From NCBI GenBank assembly GCA_945868575.1, contig CAMBMH010000016.1:1-41708 (forward strand): DNA of 41,708 bases, in the 5' to 3' direction. Shown here one piece after another: positions 22,624-31,218 of this stretch. Numbering within the stretch: position 1 is the stretch's first letter; the number at the start of each line of letters is the position of its first letter. Both the position numbers and the translations under genes were made by a program. The DNA is from Singulisphaera sp. GP187 (lineage in GTDB: Bacteria; Planctomycetota; Planctomycetia; Gemmatales; Gemmataceae). A model generated the notes under the pieces. It searched no databases. It saw only the letters and a program-made list of their open reading frames with translations, and had not been told where the DNA came from.

Positions 22624-25116
22624 ATGAAAAAGATTTCGAAGCTTGGTCTATTTTCGTTTCTCCTTTTAAGTTCAACAAAAGTATGGGCAGGCGTTCCTGT
22701 CGACCCGGCTGAAGTTGCAAAGGCCGTTGGCCAACCCACACGAATTGACATCACTCCCTCCAAACTGCTTCTCAAAGGTCCCCGTTCCGCCAGGCAGGTG
22801 CTGGTTCAGGGTACCTATGCCGATGGCGCGGTTCGCGACCTAACTCCATTTGCACATTTTGAGCCTCAAAAAGGTTTGGAAGTCCGACTAAGCGAGGGTG
22901 GTTTTGTCGAGGCCTCAGCAAATTCCACCGGCGTCCTTGCGGTCAAGGTAGCTGGACAAACCATGCAGTTACCTGTCGAGGCCTCAGGCGTGGACAAGGC
23001 CCGTCCTGTTTCCTTTCGACACGAAGTCGTTGCGGCGATGAATGTGGGCGGATGTAATGCAGGCGCCTGTCACGGTACACCCTCAGGCAAGAACGGTTTC
23101 AAACTGTCGCTGCGCGGATTTGATCCCGCCGCCGATTTTACCCAACTCACCCGCGATGTCCTTGCCCGCCGGACTTTGGCCCAGGAACCCGAACAGAGTC
23201 TTTTCCTTCTTAAGGGAATGGGGCGCGTTCCGCACGAGGGCGGCCAACGCTTCGCCGCATCAGCCGTCGCGACCCGCGCGGTAAAGCAATGGCTTGCCGA
23301 AGGGATGAAAAACGATGAAGCCACCCTTCCTGCCGTCACCAAAGTAGTCATCGAGCCTGGTTCCCGGGTGCTGCTGAAGCCTTCGAAGTGGCAACAACTT
23401 GCCGTCTCGGCCCAGTTTGCTGATGGCGCCATTCGTGATGTGACCCGCCTGACTAACTTCTCTTCGAGCGATCCTGCCGTGGCCGAGGTTTCCGGAACGG
23501 GCCTGGTCGAATTCCGTCAACCCGGCGAAGTAGCCATTCTCGTCCGTTACCTCGAAGAACTCGAAACCGTTCGTTTGAGCTACCTCGAGCCCAAAGCCAA
23601 TCTGGTCTGGAAGGGCCCGGCAGAAGCAAACTATGTCGACAAGCTGGTCTTTTCCAAGCTCAAAACCCTTGGCATCCTCCCCAGCGAAATCTGCTCCGAT
23701 GCGGATTATGTCCGCCGGGTCCATCTGGACCTTTGCGGATTGTTGCCTGACGGCGCGGTGGTCAAGGCCTTCGTTGCCGACAAGGATCCAAACAAGCGTA
23801 CCAAGTTGGTGGATAGTCTTCTTGAGCGCCCTGAGTATGCGGATTTCTGGACCATGAAATGGTCCGATGTTTTGCGCTCAAGCCGTAAGACCATGCAGCT
23901 CAAGGGAATTTTTGTCTTCCAGGATTGGCTTCGTGGCCACATCGCCAACAACACCGGCATCGACAAGATTGTCCGCGAATTGTTGACCTCTTCGGGCAGC
24001 ACCTTTGCCAATCCCGCTTCGAACTATTACCGAATTGCAAAGGACTCCCAAAACCTGGCGGAAACCACCGCCCAGCTCTTTTTTGGGATCCGGATGCAGT
24101 GCGCCAAGTGCCACAACCACCCCTTTGAACGCTGGAGCCAGGACGACTACTACAGTATGGCTGCGTTCTTCTCCCAGGTTGCCCACAAGCCCGACCCGGA
24201 TCAACCCGGTCCCAAGCCCGAAACTCCCGGGGCGGAAATCGTCTATGTCCGTCGTGATGGCGAAGTCACCCAGCCCCGCACAGGCAAAGTGATGCCTCCC
24301 AAATTCATGGGCGGTCCAATCGCCAAGATCGAACCCGGTCAGGACCGTCGTGAAGCTCTTGCCCAATGGGCCACCTCGGGAGAAAATCCCTTCTTTGCAA
24401 AAGCGACCGTCAACCGCATCTGGTTCCATCTTGCAGGCAAGGGAATCGTCGATCCTGTCGATGACTTCCGCGAATCGAATCCTTCCGCCAACGATCCCCT
24501 TCTTGAGGCGCTGGCCAAGGACTTCATCAAATCGGGTTATGACCTCAAAAATATCATCCGCGTGATTTGCGCCTCTTCGACCTACCAGTTGTCGACCAAC
24601 ACCAACGAATCCAACAAGGACGATAGCCGCTATTTCTCACATGGTGTTTCCAAGCTGCTTACCGCCGAGCAACTCCTGGATGCACTTTGCAAAGCGACTG
24701 AAATCCCGGAAAAGTTCCCCGGGCTTCCCGCAGGAACCCGCGCAACACAGCTTCCCGACACCGAAGTTAACCACATCTTCCTTAAGACCTTCGGTCAACC
24801 GGCTCGCGAACTGGCCTGTGAATGTGAACGCGAAAGCGATTCCAATCTGGCACAGGCGCTTCAGCTTATCAATGGTCCGACGATCAACGACAAGCTCAAG
24901 TCACCGACCAACCGGATTGGTCGCCTGATTAATGAAAACAAAAAAGATACGGAAATCCTTGAGAACCTTTACCTCGAAACCCTTTCCCGCAGCCCAACCA
25001 AGGAGGACGCGGCGATCGCCCTTGGCCACCTTGCCAAAGCGAAGGACAAGCGCAAGGCTTGGGAAGACATTCAGTGGGCCCTTATTAACACCAAGGAATT
25101 CCTGTTCCGTCACTAA
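22624..25116 (+). CDS. Exported DUF1549/DUF1553 protein with Ig-like segments and CxxCH motif
   Basis: An 830-residue planctomycete protein. A signal peptide covers residues 1-22 (KKISKLGLFSFLLLSS...WAG). Two bacterial Ig-like (BIG2-type) segments at about 38-122 and 238-322 have matching TYADGAVRDLT and QFADGAIRDVT motifs. CNAGACH (144-150) lies between them. DUF1549 (about 330-545) contains DYVRRVHLDLCGLLP, the NLAETTAQLFFGIRMQ segment and C493-A-K-C-H497, a CxxCH motif that could bind c-type heme. DUF1553 (about 590-825) holds GENPFFAKATVNRIW. These proteins usually occur next to a DUF1501 gene, which is absent here. The function is not established; a role in extracytoplasmic redox or polymer breakdown is often suggested. 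Start and length are typical. Confidence 0.92.
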   Translation: MKKISKLGLFSFLLLSSTKVWAGVPVDPAEVAKAVGQPTRIDITPSKLLLKGPRSARQVLVQGTYADGAVRDLTPFAHFEPQKGLEVRLSEGGFVEASANSTGVLAVKVAGQTMQLPVEASGVDKARPVSFRHEVVAAMNVGGCNAGACHGTPSGKNGFKLSLRGFDPAADFTQLTRDVLARRTLAQEPEQSLFLLKGMGRVPHEGGQRFAASAVATRAVKQWLAEGMKNDEATLPAVTKVVIEPGSRVLLKPSKWQQLAVSAQFADGAIRDVTRLTNFSSSDPAVAEVSGTGLVEFRQPGEVAILVRYLEELETVRLSYLEPKANLVWKGPAEANYVDKLVFSKLKTLGILPSEICSDADYVRRVHLDLCGLLPDGAVVKAFVADKDPNKRTKLVDSLLERPEYADFWTMKWSDVLRSSRKTMQLKGIFVFQDWLRGHIANNTGIDKIVRELLTSSGSTFANPASNYYRIAKDSQNLAETTAQLFFGIRMQCAKCHNHPFERWSQDDYYSMAAFFSQVAHKPDPDQPGPKPETPGAEIVYVRRDGEVTQPRTGKVMPPKFMGGPIAKIEPGQDRREALAQWATSGENPFFAKATVNRIWFHLAGKGIVDPVDDFRESNPSANDPLLEALAKDFIKSGYDLKNIIRVICASSTYQLSTNTNESNKDDSRYFSHGVSKLLTAEQLLDALCKATEIPEKFPGLPAGTRATQLPDTEVNHIFLKTFGQPARELACECERESDSNLAQALQLINGPTINDKLKSPTNRIGRLINENKKDTEILENLYLETLSRSPTKEDAAIALGHLAKAKDKRKAWEDIQWALINTKEFLFRH

Positions 25117-25160
25117 TCGAAATAGGGAGAGGATTTCTCACCCTCCCCGATGAAACTCTA

Positions 25161-25205
25161 AAAGTGAGCCCGGTCTGCTTGTCAGGTCGGGCTCACTTTA
25201 ATTTG
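25161..25205. terminator. Strong hairpin between converging genes
   Basis: AAAGTGAGCCCG (25161-25172) and CGGGCTCACTTT (25188-25199) form a perfect 12-bp stem with a 15-base loop. A/T-rich arms give short U-rich tails on both strands. It lies 44 bases after the plus-strand DUF1549 gene and 40 bases after the minus-strand MFS gene, so it probably terminates both. Confidence 0.8.
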
Positions 25206-25239
25206 TGATTGGCTATTTGGTCTAAGTGGACGAGTCAAA

Positions 25240-26553
25240 TCAGATGATTCTGGTTAAAGATCGCTTCCTTGGGGGCCAAAGGGTGATCAAGGCGATAAAC
25301 CCCGCGATAGGCGCGAGAGAGATCCAGAAGAGTCCATCCGCATGGGATTTGGTCTCATCGACATGGCGACCAACGATTTGTTGCATTTGTGCGGTAGTGA
25401 TCCAGCCAAAAAAGCTAAGGACTCCGGTTACCTTGCCTTGATGTCGGGCCGACAGCTCCTGGGTAAGGGAGTAAAAGATTGGGAAAAGCCCCAAGGCACC
25501 AAAACCAACCACCAACAACATTATCAATAGCGGAAGCCCTGCCGATTGGCTGGATGCGACAGTACCGAGGGCGCAAAGGGCCGAACAAATCCCAAATACC
25601 ACAATACGGGATGCATGGTTGCCTAACGGAAGGCTGAGCCTTCGTGCGAGAAAACCAGCAAAAAGGCAGCCCAGATCGGTCGCAATAAAATAACTTGCGG
25701 TAAACCAGCGGACCTGGTGAGGGGAATAGCCATGCTGTTCCTCAAGCATCTTGGGCATCCATGCGCGGTAAAACTGCCAGATTCCGTTGATCGCGATCAC
25801 AACAACCGCAAGTGCCAACAGCCGAAGCATGATCTCCTTGCGAAAAAAGGGCTGTTCTGTAAGAGTTGAATTGTTTTCTGGGGTGTCCCCGGAGTCGTGG
25901 GGTTTGGGCAAAAAATCTTCAGAGCGGGTCATTCCCAACCAAAAGAAAATCCATGCCATCCCAGCCAACCCAATAACAGGATAGGGGAGCCGCCAAGATC
26001 CCGGAGCCTCGCTGACCAGTGCCTCGACAACAAGAGGTGTCAGGATGGCGCCAAGCGATGCCCCACTTTGCAAAACACTGTTTCCCGCAGGACGATCTGC
26101 GGCGGAAAGAAGCCTTTGTGTCGCGACAAGGGCACATGGCCATTGCCCCGCCTCAAACGCACCCAGGACCGTCCTGCACACCCAAAAGCCAAAATAGGAT
26201 ATCTCCGAGTTGTTTTGTAAATCAATACCTCCCGGCCACCAGTGCCCAACCAATGGCGCCAAAATCCTTCCCACCCAATCCGCGTATCCTGTTGCAATTC
26301 CCGCCAGGGACCAGCCCATTAGAAAAACAGGGTAAAGCCAACGGACACTGAATCGGTCGACCAGGAATCCCGCAAAAAGTCCACCAAAGGCAAAAGCGAA
26401 GCTGAATCCCCTTTCGATCTCGCCGTATTGTGTGTTGTTAAGGCCAAGTTCCCGTCCGATGGGCGCGATGGTAAGCGACAGGGTTTGCCTGTCCATATAG
26501 TTCAAAAGGAGCGCAAGAAGAAGGAGACCGCATATCTTCCATTTGTGTGACAA
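25240..26553 (-). CDS. MFS transporter, anion:cation symporter-like
   Basis: A 437-residue major facilitator superfamily protein with about 12 hydrophobic segments. LLNYMDRQTLSLTIAPI in the first helix region is typical of the hexuronate/glucarate (ACS) branch. GGLFAGFLVDRFSVRW is the helix 2-3 loop motif, and FGAFEAG-like sequence (VLGAFEAGQWP) occurs in helix 4. A hydrophilic loop (about 205-235) separates the two halves. The start is TTG at 26553, supported by GGGAGG 7 bases upstream; no in-frame ATG is nearby. Sugar acid or a similar organic anion is a likely substrate by subfamily, but this is not certain. The sulfated-sugar and oxidoreductase genes nearby fit carbohydrate use only loosely. 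Confidence 0.88.
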   Translation of the reverse strand: MSHKWKICGLLLLALLLNYMDRQTLSLTIAPIGRELGLNNTQYGEIERGFSFAFAFGGLFAGFLVDRFSVRWLYPVFLMGWSLAGIATGYADWVGRILAPLVGHWWPGGIDLQNNSEISYFGFWVCRTVLGAFEAGQWPCALVATQRLLSAADRPAGNSVLQSGASLGAILTPLVVEALVSEAPGSWRLPYPVIGLAGMAWIFFWLGMTRSEDFLPKPHDSGDTPENNSTLTEQPFFRKEIMLRLLALAVVVIAINGIWQFYRAWMPKMLEEQHGYSPHQVRWFTASYFIATDLGCLFAGFLARRLSLPLGNHASRIVVFGICSALCALGTVASSQSAGLPLLIMLLVVGFGALGLFPIFYSLTQELSARHQGKVTGVLSFFGWITTAQMQQIVGRHVDETKSHADGLFWISLAPIAGFIALITLWPPRKRSLTRII

Positions 26554-26684
26554 AGTGCCACCTCCCTGTTACTTAATTCTTTCGCAACCTTAAGGGCAAA
26601 GTCGCGATTGATTGAAAAATTGTTTTTAACCGCGCTGTTGCCTCAATTTTGCATTTGTCGCGGGGAGTGAATCCTGGGGCCTGC

Positions 26685-27782
26685 TCAGGCAAGGGGGTGA
26701 CCGCGCTTGATCATGGGAAATACCACAGGCGCGTTTGCCAAATGAGAGGCGTAAGGCGCCAGGATCATTTCCAATGCCCATCGGCCATCGCGAAGGCTCC
26801 CCAAAGGTGGTCGGTCCTTTTCGATCGCTTCGAAAAGATCCTCCACGATCAGACGGTTACCTGCTCCAAGCGAGGCATCCTCCTGGCATTCGGACACGCC
26901 CAATCCACCGGAGTTGATTGCTTGCCATTTGGCTTGTCCCTTCAAACCCCAGGATGGATCCTCAATCAGGAACGCCGGAGGAAGACCGCCTGTGCCCACG
27001 AGGATCGTTCCTTTTGAGCCCAAAATGGTAAGCCCAAAACGGGCGCCGACACCCTCCCGTGCTTTATAAGTAGAAAACGATCCGATAATTCCTTTTTCAA
27101 AACCGTATGTCGCGTGGATTTGGTCGCCAAGCACAGGCCCCATCCCCTCGCCGCCGGGATGGATGCTCTGTTTTGTTGCGATTTGGGATTTGTCCTGAAT
27201 TCGCGCATAGCACCAATTCGGATCACCCACAAAAAAACGCATGAGGTCGAGCACATGGGTGCCAAGAACCATGAGGTCGTCGCCACCTCCCCTTTGGTCC
27301 TCCTTGCCGCGTCCACGAACTTCGAGGATTGCGCCGATTTTCCCGGTGTTTAGCAGCTCCCGGATGCGGGCCGCCCGATGGGTATAACGGGATTGATGGG
27401 CTATGGCACAATGTACATGATTTTTGTCACAAGCGTCGATCATGGCGTCCGCCTGTTCAAGCGAAGGACAGATCGGTTTTTCCAAAAAAATGTGGGCCTT
27501 CGCGTTGGCCGCGGCAATCACCATGGCGGGGTGCTGATCAAGCCACCTGTCGCAAATCGCAACGATGTCGGGCTTTTCCCTTTCGAGCATCTGTCGAAAA
27601 TCGGCATAGGTTTTGTCGCAATGGAGGCGTCGGGACGCGGCGGCCCGCCCTTCGCTATTTTCGTCGGCGATTGCGATGATTTTGGTACGATCGGGAAAAT
27701 CGAGCCAAACGGTGTCAATGCCGTGGCCGTAGTTCCCCTTGCCCGTTCTACCGATGATGGCGACCCTGAAGGTTTTTTTCAT
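26685..27782 (-). CDS. Gfo/Idh/MocA-family oxidoreductase, cytoplasmic
   Basis: A 365-residue NAD(P)-dependent sugar or inositol oxidoreductase-like protein. KTFRVAIIGRTGKGNYGHG at the N-terminus is the Rossmann nucleotide site, with the usual GxGxxG altered to GRTGKGNYG. IFLEKPICPS carries the conserved EKP, and the Gfo/Idh/MocA C-terminal domain follows, including THVLDLMRFFVGDP. There is no export signal. ATG at 27782 has AAGGGT upstream; a longer frame reaches 27827. It lies 84 bases downstream of the glycosyltransferase gene on the same strand. The substrate cannot be read from sequence. A second family member at 37023 is Tat-exported and only distantly similar. Confidence 0.88.
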   Translation of the reverse strand: MKKTFRVAIIGRTGKGNYGHGIDTVWLDFPDRTKIIAIADENSEGRAAASRRLHCDKTYADFRQMLEREKPDIVAICDRWLDQHPAMVIAAANAKAHIFLEKPICPSLEQADAMIDACDKNHVHCAIAHQSRYTHRAARIRELLNTGKIGAILEVRGRGKEDQRGGGDDLMVLGTHVLDLMRFFVGDPNWCYARIQDKSQIATKQSIHPGGEGMGPVLGDQIHATYGFEKGIIGSFSTYKAREGVGARFGLTILGSKGTILVGTGGLPPAFLIEDPSWGLKGQAKWQAINSGGLGVSECQEDASLGAGNRLIVEDLFEAIEKDRPPLGSLRDGRWALEMILAPYASHLANAPVVFPMIKRGHPLA

Positions 27783-27866
27783 CGGTGACCCTTTCGTTCG
27801 GGAGTGAACCAAACAGGCCGGGCCCAAAACAGGGGATTAGCCGAGGTGGAGTCGGCTAAAAACCGG

Positions 27867-28910
27867 TTATGCCGCCCTGCGTTGTTCTTGCGGGACGGAA
27901 TGACCTGATAGGTTTTGGGTGGAACGGACGGTGTAGCCGCGCCTTCTGGTACTTTCAAAATAGGTACGGGTAAGCAGTTCGCCCAAGAGACCCATGCTGA
28001 AAAATTGAAATGCAACCATCACCAGCAGCGCGCTAAGTAGCAGGAAAGGATTGCCTGTTAGGAAGATCCCATTTGTCGATTTCATCAACAGTGCAACCAC
28101 AAGGGAAACAACCCCGAGGCAAAGTGAAATAAGACCACAGCCACCCATAAGGTGCATCGGCCTTGTGACAAAGCTCGAGAGGAACTTGATCGTGATCAAG
28201 TCAAGGATGACACGAAATGTTCGAGTCAGGTTGTATTTGGTTTGCCCATGGATTCGCGCGTGATGCTGGACGGGAATCTGTACGATCCTCGCGCCATGCA
28301 TCAGGCAAAGCACCGGGATGAACCGGTGCATCTCGCCATAAAGGGGAAGGGATTCGGCCAGGTCGCGTCGGAATACCCGAATGGTGCAACCCATGTCGCG
28401 AATAGGCGATCCGGTCACATAGCGGATAATCCAGTTGGCTATGCGGCTTGGCACCTTTCGGATCAGCAGCGCATCCTGACGGCGAGCCCGCTCACCAAAA
28501 ACCGCATCCAGGGGAGAATCCTCATCGGCATTGAGGGTCTCGATCATCATGGGAAGATCCGCGGGATCGTTCTGGAGGTCGCCGTCAAGCGTGGCGATCA
28601 GGCTTCCCAGGGAGTGGTCGATACCCGCCTGAAGCGCGGGGGTTTGGCCGAAATTACGGCGAAGGCGAACGACCTTGGTGCGGGGATCCGTCCGTGAGAT
28701 TTCCACGAGGACCCTGTCCGAGCCGTCGGTGCTGCCATCGTCAACAAAAACAATCTCATAATCCTGAATCTGGCGACCAAGGGCAGGGGTCAGCGCCTCG
28801 TGGATTTTTCCATGCAAGATCCGCAGATTGTCCCGTTCGTCCTTGAGAGGGATGATCACGGAGAGAGTTTCTGTTGCGCCAACGCTCTTGGTCATGTTTC
28901 GTTCCTTCAT
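27867..28910 (-). CDS. Family 2 glycosyltransferase with two membrane helices
   Basis: A 347-residue GT2 enzyme of the dolichol/undecaprenyl-phosphate sugar transferase type (DPM1/ArnC-like). SVIIPLKDERDNL opens the GT-A fold, VDDGSTDGSD (56-65) binds the nucleotide, and LDGDLQNDP (108-116) holds the metal-binding Asp residues. Two hydrophobic helices at about 252-275 and 287-310 are typical of the polyprenyl-phosphate transferases. ATG at 28910 has a strong GGAAGGAA site and overlaps the upstream gene's TGA as ATGA, so it is coupled to the phosphatase gene. Transfer of a sugar to undecaprenyl phosphate for surface glycan modification is the likely role. Confidence 0.9.
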   Translation of the reverse strand: MKERNMTKSVGATETLSVIIPLKDERDNLRILHGKIHEALTPALGRQIQDYEIVFVDDGSTDGSDRVLVEISRTDPRTKVVRLRRNFGQTPALQAGIDHSLGSLIATLDGDLQNDPADLPMMIETLNADEDSPLDAVFGERARRQDALLIRKVPSRIANWIIRYVTGSPIRDMGCTIRVFRRDLAESLPLYGEMHRFIPVLCLMHGARIVQIPVQHHARIHGQTKYNLTRTFRVILDLITIKFLSSFVTRPMHLMGGCGLISLCLGVVSLVVALLMKSTNGIFLTGNPFLLLSALLVMVAFQFFSMGLLGELLTRTYFESTRRRGYTVRSTQNLSGHSVPQEQRRAA

Positions 28911-30028
28911 GGTGTATTCCTTCCCTGGAAGCCTAGAGCTCTCGTGATATTGTCCCGCGAACCCTGCCCGGATGCAGTGCTCTTTGAGTCGTTTTGGGCC
29001 GCACTGGAGGCGCCAATAATGCGCAATGGTGTTTCGAGAATCGTTTGTCCGGTTTGGGCGAAGCGGGCGTGATTGGGTTCATCCATATCCGCCCGGATCA
29101 GATATTCCCCCGGGGGGAGATTCGCGTGGATCGGGATCGAAAGGTCGATCGATTCTCCCGGCGCCACTTTTGCATCAAAAAGCCCGGAAAGGCCGGCATG
29201 GACAACCTTGTGATCCCGGTCGACTACATACCAGAAAAGGTGAATTCCAGCATTGATCCCAGGGCTTAAGTCCCATGTGCGTTCGGAATGGTTTTTCACC
29301 CGAAGAACCAGATTCCGCGCCGTGTTAAGGGGAATGTCCCAAGCTTTGGGCTCGACTGGGGTGTAAGTCGCTTTGGCGAAACCGGGGACATAGACCTCGG
29401 TTAGCCATTCCTTCAGGTTTTTTGGACTGTGTGGACGGTCGGTCTTTTTAAGCCATTCCTGGTACCAGGACAAAAAATTGTCCAGGTTGCCGGTCCTTCC
29501 CCAGGGCAGGTGCATATACCTGAGGCTTAGCTCCTTGACCGCTTCCTCGGGTGGGGTCTGGGTTTTTAGAAGCAGCCAAAGGGCTACCACCATCCCGGTT
29601 CGGTCGATTCCCTGGTGACAGTGAACCAGAAGCGGTTCTTCGGCCCCCTCAATCGCCTCGACAAGTCGCTTGAGCGTTGGAGCCGGGGGAAGGCGACCCG
29701 CAGAAAAGGAAAATTCCTCGAGTGAAATCCCGGCATCCTGAGCCGCACCTGCCTCATCCACATACCAGGGGGTTGGGTCGCAACAACCTTTCAGGTTGAA
29801 AATGGTCTTAATGCCAAGATTGGCAACGTATTTTTTGATTTTGGATGAGGAAGGCTGACCGGCCCGATAAAGCCTGTCGGGAATGACCTCCCGAAGGTTT
29901 CCCAAACCAAATATGTAAACCAATTCGGCCACCACGGCCAACGCAATGAAAACCAGCCCCAATGAAAAGAGGGACCGCCACCGCGACCGATTTCGGTGTT
30001 TCGCCAGACTGGGATCAACAAAAGCCAT
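28907..30028 (-). CDS. Membrane-anchored tyrosine/dual-specificity phosphatase-like protein
   Basis: A 373-residue protein with a short basic start, a membrane helix at about 20-42, a phosphatase domain (about 48-200) and a C-terminal beta-sandwich-like domain (about 225-340, with W-D-L-S-P-G and NLPPGEYLIRADM). RLYRAGQPSSSKI and the active site VHC137HQGIDR143TG give the CX5R signature of Cys-based phosphatases. The Asp needed as general acid may be in the loop before it, but I did not identify it. Its stop overlaps the GT2 start. The pairing suggests that it acts on the glycan-lipid pathway, for example on a lipid phosphate, but protein-tyrosine phosphatase activity is equally possible. Confidence 0.82.
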   Translation of the reverse strand: MAFVDPSLAKHRNRSRWRSLFSLGLVFIALAVVAELVYIFGLGNLREVIPDRLYRAGQPSSSKIKKYVANLGIKTIFNLKGCCDPTPWYVDEAGAAQDAGISLEEFSFSAGRLPPAPTLKRLVEAIEGAEEPLLVHCHQGIDRTGMVVALWLLLKTQTPPEEAVKELSLRYMHLPWGRTGNLDNFLSWYQEWLKKTDRPHSPKNLKEWLTEVYVPGFAKATYTPVEPKAWDIPLNTARNLVLRVKNHSERTWDLSPGINAGIHLFWYVVDRDHKVVHAGLSGLFDAKVAPGESIDLSIPIHANLPPGEYLIRADMDEPNHARFAQTGQTILETPLRIIGASSAAQNDSKSTASGQGSRDNITRALGFQGRNTP

Positions 30029-30198
30029 GCAAATTCTTTCGGGTTTTCGGGCGTAATCCTTGATCGGAGCCTAGTGTGCCAAAAGATTGGTTCCGGGGTC
30101 CATAGGGACCGGAGCGACAACAAGGGTCCGGGAGGCTCCGAAAGTGGAAAATCGGATGCGCAAAGTTATTCGTCAAATTCAAAATAAATTAATTTGTA

Positions 30199-31218
30199 TC
30201 AATCTATATTTACTAGTAGCCTTCTTTTCCAAAATCGCCAATATTTTGACCCAGCCAAGCCCAAAACCTGCTTTGCCAATTCCTTTTCCTGCGGAGGGCT
30301 CTGGGGAGGGCTCATGGGGGCCCCCAAGTTCGGCTCACCAAGGCCAAATGCGGCCTGATCGAGTGAATTCCAGAGATTTGCCAAAGAGGTTGCAAGGGCC
30401 GGGGGATAGCCGGCACGAAGGGCGGCTTGGCCGATGGAGAGGGAATCAGGTTCAGCGGTCAGGACAAACCCCTTGGATTTCAAAAAACCATGCAGGATCC
30501 TTCGTAATCCCAAAGCCTCGATCGGTTCACCCAAAGTCAAATGCTTTGCGATAGCGATTTGCGAGCGATTGAAGAGAATGCTTTCATAGACGAACATCCA
30601 GGCTATGGTGAGGAAAACCCAAGCGCCTATACCCAACAAGGTCCAACCCAAAAAAGCCGCCCCTTCCGAAGTGCGTTTGACTGTATCGATATGGCGATAA
30701 GTCAGGGGAAACGGGCCAACCCATAACATTTCGCGCGCCAACCTGGGCCAGGGGACATCATCCCTGGTAAGGATTAGACCGATTTCGGGAATTGCGGAAG
30801 GGTAGGATGATTTGGACACTTCGGATTGGGAACGGTTTTGGGGATCCTTGCCTTTGGTATTACCAATAGGTTCAACAAAGGGCTGAACAGAGGCCTGAAT
30901 AGGAGTCAATTTCCAGGAAAATTCCCAGGCTGTTCCGGTCGGACCGGTGAGCCCCTCGGGAAAGCGTGCCGTTGCCTCATTGGGTAAATCGCGAACCCGG
31001 AAAGAGGAAAGAAGCGAACCATCCTCCACCAATGGAGGGCGCTGCGGTCCCCGTTTCCAGGGACCAAGTGCCACAATCCGCAAGGTGAGTGTGACATCTT
31101 CCCCGACGAGTATGCGTGTGGGTTCAACCCGCCCCAAAACCTCAAATCGCCCACGGCAATCAAGGTCATGGGGTTCTTGCCCAAATAGCAAAAGGATCAA
31201 AATCCCAAAGCCCATCAT
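30199..31218 (-). CDS. BatD-like membrane protein
   Basis: A 339-residue protein with a signal or anchor (MMGFGILILLLFG), an extracytoplasmic domain beginning RVEPTRILVGEDVTLTLRI, a strand pattern like that of BatD/oxygen-tolerance proteins, and a membrane helix near residues 203-222 (AFLGWTLLGIGAWVFLTIAWMF). A cytoplasmic helical tail follows. BatD proteins act with the VWA proteins BatA and BatB in the inner membrane. ATG at 31218 overlaps the upstream gene's TGA, a tight coupling that supports the pairing. It is shorter than many BatD proteins, and similarity is by layout rather than strong motifs. Confidence 0.6.
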   Translation of the reverse strand: MMGFGILILLLFGQEPHDLDCRGRFEVLGRVEPTRILVGEDVTLTLRIVALGPWKRGPQRPPLVEDGSLLSSFRVRDLPNEATARFPEGLTGPTGTAWEFSWKLTPIQASVQPFVEPIGNTKGKDPQNRSQSEVSKSSYPSAIPEIGLILTRDDVPWPRLAREMLWVGPFPLTYRHIDTVKRTSEGAAFLGWTLLGIGAWVFLTIAWMFVYESILFNRSQIAIAKHLTLGEPIEALGLRRILHGFLKSKGFVLTAEPDSLSIGQAALRAGYPPALATSLANLWNSLDQAAFGLGEPNLGAPMSPPQSPPQEKELAKQVLGLAGSKYWRFWKRRLLVNID

